From contig NZ_VLKI01000001.1 in the NCBI RefSeq assembly GCF_007830235.1, forward strand, positions 679,481 to 743,480: a stretch of 64,000 nucleotides of DNA, written 5' to 3'. Of this stretch, positions 61,761-64,000 are shown piece by piece. This DNA comes from Cytobacillus oceanisediminis (lineage in GTDB: Bacteria; Bacillota; Bacilli; Bacillales; Cytobacillaceae). Position 1 is the first letter of the stretch. Each line of letters starts with the position of its first letter. The notes beneath the pieces are model-generated. The model did no database searches. It saw nothing but the letters and a program-made list of their open reading frames with translations, and was not told the DNA's origin. The translations under genes and the position numbers were made by a program.

Positions 61761-61763
61761 ATT

Positions 61764-61779
61764 TTATCTCCAAGGCAAA
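61764..61779. promoter_or_regulatory. MntR-like box 3 upstream of zupT
   Basis: TTATCTCCAAGGCAAA matches about 11 of 16 positions, with a perfect AAGGCAAA half. It lies next to box 2. The rest of the gap 61638-61985 is AT-rich with no gene. Confidence 0.42.
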
Positions 61780-61985
61780 CTAAATGCAATGAAAAGATTT
61801 TTTGTATAGAAGTCTGCAAATAAATTTTTTATCATTTCCCTTAAACATTATAAGAATATCTTTAGTAAGTGTGCATTATTTTAAAAGATAAATTACCTTT
61901 AAAAATAAAGTAAAAACAAATTTCACAAAAGCAATTTCACAAAAAAAACTCCGCTGAGGCAAACAGCTGGTTTCATTTTAAAAGC

Positions 61986-62411
61986 TTATTTCCAACCACG
62001 CTTTAATTTGAAGAGCTCTTTAAAAAAATTAATGTCCAGGGGCAATTCTGTTTGCGCTTTTATCAGCTGTTCATATGTACGATCTGATGAATTATTATCT
62101 ATACCTATAACGTTTATCTTACCCCCATAATCCTGGTCTGCCACATAACTCAAGGTTTGAAAAATGGATTCTTCTCCATTAAATGCTGCCACAAGCAAGG
62201 TTACATCATCATTAGGCTGCTGGTTTTTTAAAGAAGGCTGCCTGTCCAAAAGAAGGCTCATAACGAGAAAAGCATTCATATAACCCGGTGCATAAGCGAT
62301 ACCTCCGATCATGATTATCGCTAAGGGCAGAGAAATAAAATCCTCCAGCAAGTGCAATGAAAGATAAATGGAAAAAGCAAGCCAAACCAACGAAATAAGA
62401 TGGCTGAACAC
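61986..62411 (-). pseudogene. 3'-truncated family 2 glycosyltransferase
   Basis: The 141 residues cover two N-terminal hydrophobic helices (LAFSIYLSLHLLEDF, LPLAIIMIGGIAYAPGYMNAF) and the start of a GT2 domain (VTLLVAAFNGEESIFQTL, NVIGIDNNSSDRT). The catalytic D-x-D, the acceptor-binding Q-x2-R-W region and the C-terminal helices of poly-GlcNAc synthase-like enzymes (about 420 residues) are missing. The frame ends in LKRGWK. The GTG start lacks a ribosome binding site. Probably a non-functional relic. Confidence 0.65.
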
Positions 62412-62589
62412 AAATTTCTTATTAATTGATATATTAAAGTTTATTTTTCCTGCGTATTATTTTTGGTTATACATAAGTCATGCTTGGCTGCATATAATCA
62501 CCTTTAAATACTAATATATAAATACAAAATATATTATTTTTGAGGGGGAGTAACTGTAAATTAATGCTATCTCATATGATCTGGAACAA

Positions 62590-62666
62590 AAAATCCCCTG
62601 TCAGATTGACTTGCAGAAACATCATAACTTGTTCCTTTAGTCTGTCTGCTACAGGGGAAAATCAAT
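62590..62666 (-). terminator. Long hairpin terminator of oligoendopeptidase F
   Basis: On the minus strand CCCCTGT...AGACT pairs with AGTCAATCTGACAGGGG around a loop of about 40 bases and runs into GATTTTTTG. It lies 80 bases after the pepF stop. The rest of the 62412-62748 gap holds no clear gene. Confidence 0.55.
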
Positions 62667-62748
62667 ATAGAAATTTTACATTTAACACAGCCTTAATATT
62701 AGAAATTGGTAATGTTCTCTCTTTCTAACTTTTTCTTTAACATCCCTT

Positions 62749-64000
62749 TTATTGTCCACTATAGCTACCCTCAAGCTCATCAATCAGGCTGCCGACATGA
62801 TCAACTGCCTCCCGGATAGGATCAGGTTTGGACATATCAACGCCTGCTTTTTTAATCAATTCAAGAGGCTTGAGAGTTCCGCCGGCTCTTAATACATTCA
62901 GCCAGCTTTCGACTGCGGGCTTGCCTTCCTCTATCATTTGTTTGGATACGATCGTAGACACGGTTAGACCAGCTGAATAGGTATACGGATACAGTCCCAT
63001 ATAATAATGAGGCTGATGCATCCAAGTTAGGCTGGCTCCTTCATCGATTTCAACCGTGTCACCCCAGAACTTCTTGAGAACATCTACTTTTTGCTCAGAC
63101 AGCACACTTGCTGTTAATGGTTCACCGTCCTCGGCTAATTTGTAAACTCTCCTCTGCAGCTCTCCTTCCAGCAAATGAGTGACAAAGTTATGATAATACG
63201 TACCCAGCTGCTGGAGAATGACCCAGCGCTTTGTCCGATTATCATTCGTTTTGGAGAGGAGATGGTTGCTGAGCAGCATCTCGTTCATGGTGGATGGTGC
63301 CTCAATAAAATATCTTGATGGCCTTGTATTCACCATTCTCTGATTTTTTCCTGCAAGGTAAAAATGTCCCGCATGACCCAGTTCATGTGCAAGCGTATAG
63401 GCCCCGCGCATTGTATCCGGCCAAGTCATCAGTACATATGGGTGGGCTCCGTATGGGCTGGAACAGAATGCGCCTGTTGATTTCCCGATATTATCTGCAT
63501 AATCAACCCATCTTTCCGTTAAAGCTGTATTAATCATATCCATATATTCTGGACCCATAATTTCCAAGGCTTCCTTCACTGTTTCTGAAGCTTCCTCGTA
63601 GCTTGTTTCAATCTTAAAGTCTGGATCAAGCGGTGCTTTAATATCAGCAAAAGCCATCTTGTCCAATCCCAGAACACGTTTCTTCAGATTCGCATATTTT
63701 CGCATGTGCGGCGCCAATTCTTCCTGAATGACATCCAGCTGGTTATGGTACATTTCCTTCGTGACCTGCTGGGGCTGAAGCAGCATGTCCGTAACAGAAT
63801 CATAGCTTCGCAAACGCGCCGTTGTCACTTCATGATTTACATTCGCTGCATAAGCTGCCGCAAAAGTATGCTTATACTGGTTTAATGTTTTATTGAAAGA
63901 ATCATAGGCATTTCTGCGAACCTCGGTGGAAGGAGATGAGCTGTACTTTCCTGCATACAGAGCAAAAGAAAGCGGCCATTCGTTTCCTTCTTCATCTGTA
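62749..64000 (-). CDS. pepF: Oligoendopeptidase F (C-terminal part; 5' end beyond the window)
   Basis: M3 family zinc endopeptidase that degrades oligopeptides in the cytosol. The zinc motif AHELGHAGHFY (H-E-x2-H) is followed by the third ligand in FIEAPSTMNEMLL. The C-terminal YYMGLYPYTYSAGLTVS contains the conserved substrate-binding Tyr/His residues. The open frame continues without a stop to the window edge (for example GNEWPLSFALYAGKYSSSP), so about 417 residues are visible of roughly 600. No internal start needs to be invoked. Confidence 0.95.
   Translation of the reverse strand, partial: TDEEGNEWPLSFALYAGKYSSSPSTEVRRNAYDSFNKTLNQYKHTFAAAYAANVNHEVTTARLRSYDSVTDMLLQPQQVTKEMYHNQLDVIQEELAPHMRKYANLKKRVLGLDKMAFADIKAPLDPDFKIETSYEEASETVKEALEIMGPEYMDMINTALTERWVDYADNIGKSTGAFCSSPYGAHPYVLMTWPDTMRGAYTLAHELGHAGHFYLAGKNQRMVNTRPSRYFIEAPSTMNEMLLSNHLLSKTNDNRTKRWVILQQLGTYYHNFVTHLLEGELQRRVYKLAEDGEPLTASVLSEQKVDVLKKFWGDTVEIDEGASLTWMHQPHYYMGLYPYTYSAGLTVSTIVSKQMIEEGKPAVESWLNVLRAGGTLKPLELIKKAGVDMSKPDPIREAVDHVGSLIDELEGSYSGQ

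Noticed and set aside
62670-62700. TTTAACACAGCC near the pepF terminator, resembling a MITE end
   Set aside because: No matching second end, interior or target duplication could be found nearby.

Overview
The window looks like chromosome from a low-GC, endospore-forming Gram-positive of the Bacillaceae. The reasons are strong Shine-Dalgarno sequences of the AGGAGG type, frequent TTG/GTG starts, a complete gerA-type germinant receptor operon, a CysL-CysJI sulfite reductase locus laid out as in Bacillus subtilis, a YoaE-like molybdoenzyme, an IDEAL-domain protein and YitT, DUF3231 and CBO0543 family proteins. No phage, plasmid, CRISPR, rRNA or tRNA gene was seen. The genus cannot be fixed from sequence reading alone; a Cytobacillus/Mesobacillus/B. 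firmus-like organism is an inference.

Layout. 0-9.5 kb: a small membrane protein, a decayed aminoglycoside-nucleotidyltransferase-like pseudogene, maltose acetyltransferase, a TPR-like protein, an ABC-2 exporter pair, a DUF3231 protein, a TraB-family protein, a YdjM-like membrane hydrolase and a GyrI-like protein. 9.9-19.6 kb: a SWIM/SNF2 helicase with a small HhH protein, a membrane/secreted protein pair, a uracil-DNA-glycosylase-like gene broken by a frameshift, a LysE exporter, TrhO, a nucleoside hydrolase and a histidine phosphatase. 20-33 kb: methyltransferase and GNAT pair, GyrI-like protein with an aminotransferase remnant, M14 carboxypeptidase overlapping a NERD protein, cysJI with divergent cysL, small Fe-S/zinc-motif proteins, an M20 peptidase, an alpha/beta hydrolase and YbaK. 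33.5-48 kb: FUSC-like exporter, gerA-gerB-gerC, an SDR, an Mga/PRD-type regulator, a DegU-like response regulator, a YoaE-like oxidoreductase, a ferritin-like protein divergent from manganese catalase, an IDEAL protein and an Rrf2 regulator.

48.3-56.8 kb is the metabolic centrepiece: a complete biotin-independent malonate utilisation locus. A GntR/FCD regulator heads the minus-strand operon gntR-mdcH-mdcA-mdcB-mdcC-mdcDE-mdcG, and the transporter genes madL-madM diverge from it. Each of the two divergent promoters carries a copy of the same near-palindromic sequence around its predicted start of transcription. The beta and gamma subunits are fused in one polypeptide, and a 240-bp mobile repeat sits between mdcB and mdcC. 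56.9-64 kb: two Nudix hydrolases, a second DUF3231 protein, a decayed GNAT, YitT, a ZIP transporter with MntR-like boxes, a truncated glycosyltransferase and the 3' part of oligoendopeptidase F.

Two classes of repeat run through the window. (1) GC-rich elements of about 240 bp with GGCTCTGTTAAA-like inverted ends; three full-size copies and one internally deleted copy are flanked by perfect or near-perfect 8-bp direct repeats, so they behave as MITEs. (2) Five intergenic clusters of AT-rich degenerate repeats with a strikingly constant 20-21 bp period, each cluster with its own consensus but usually containing TTTATG. I know of no description of the second class and consider it the most interesting unexplained signal here.
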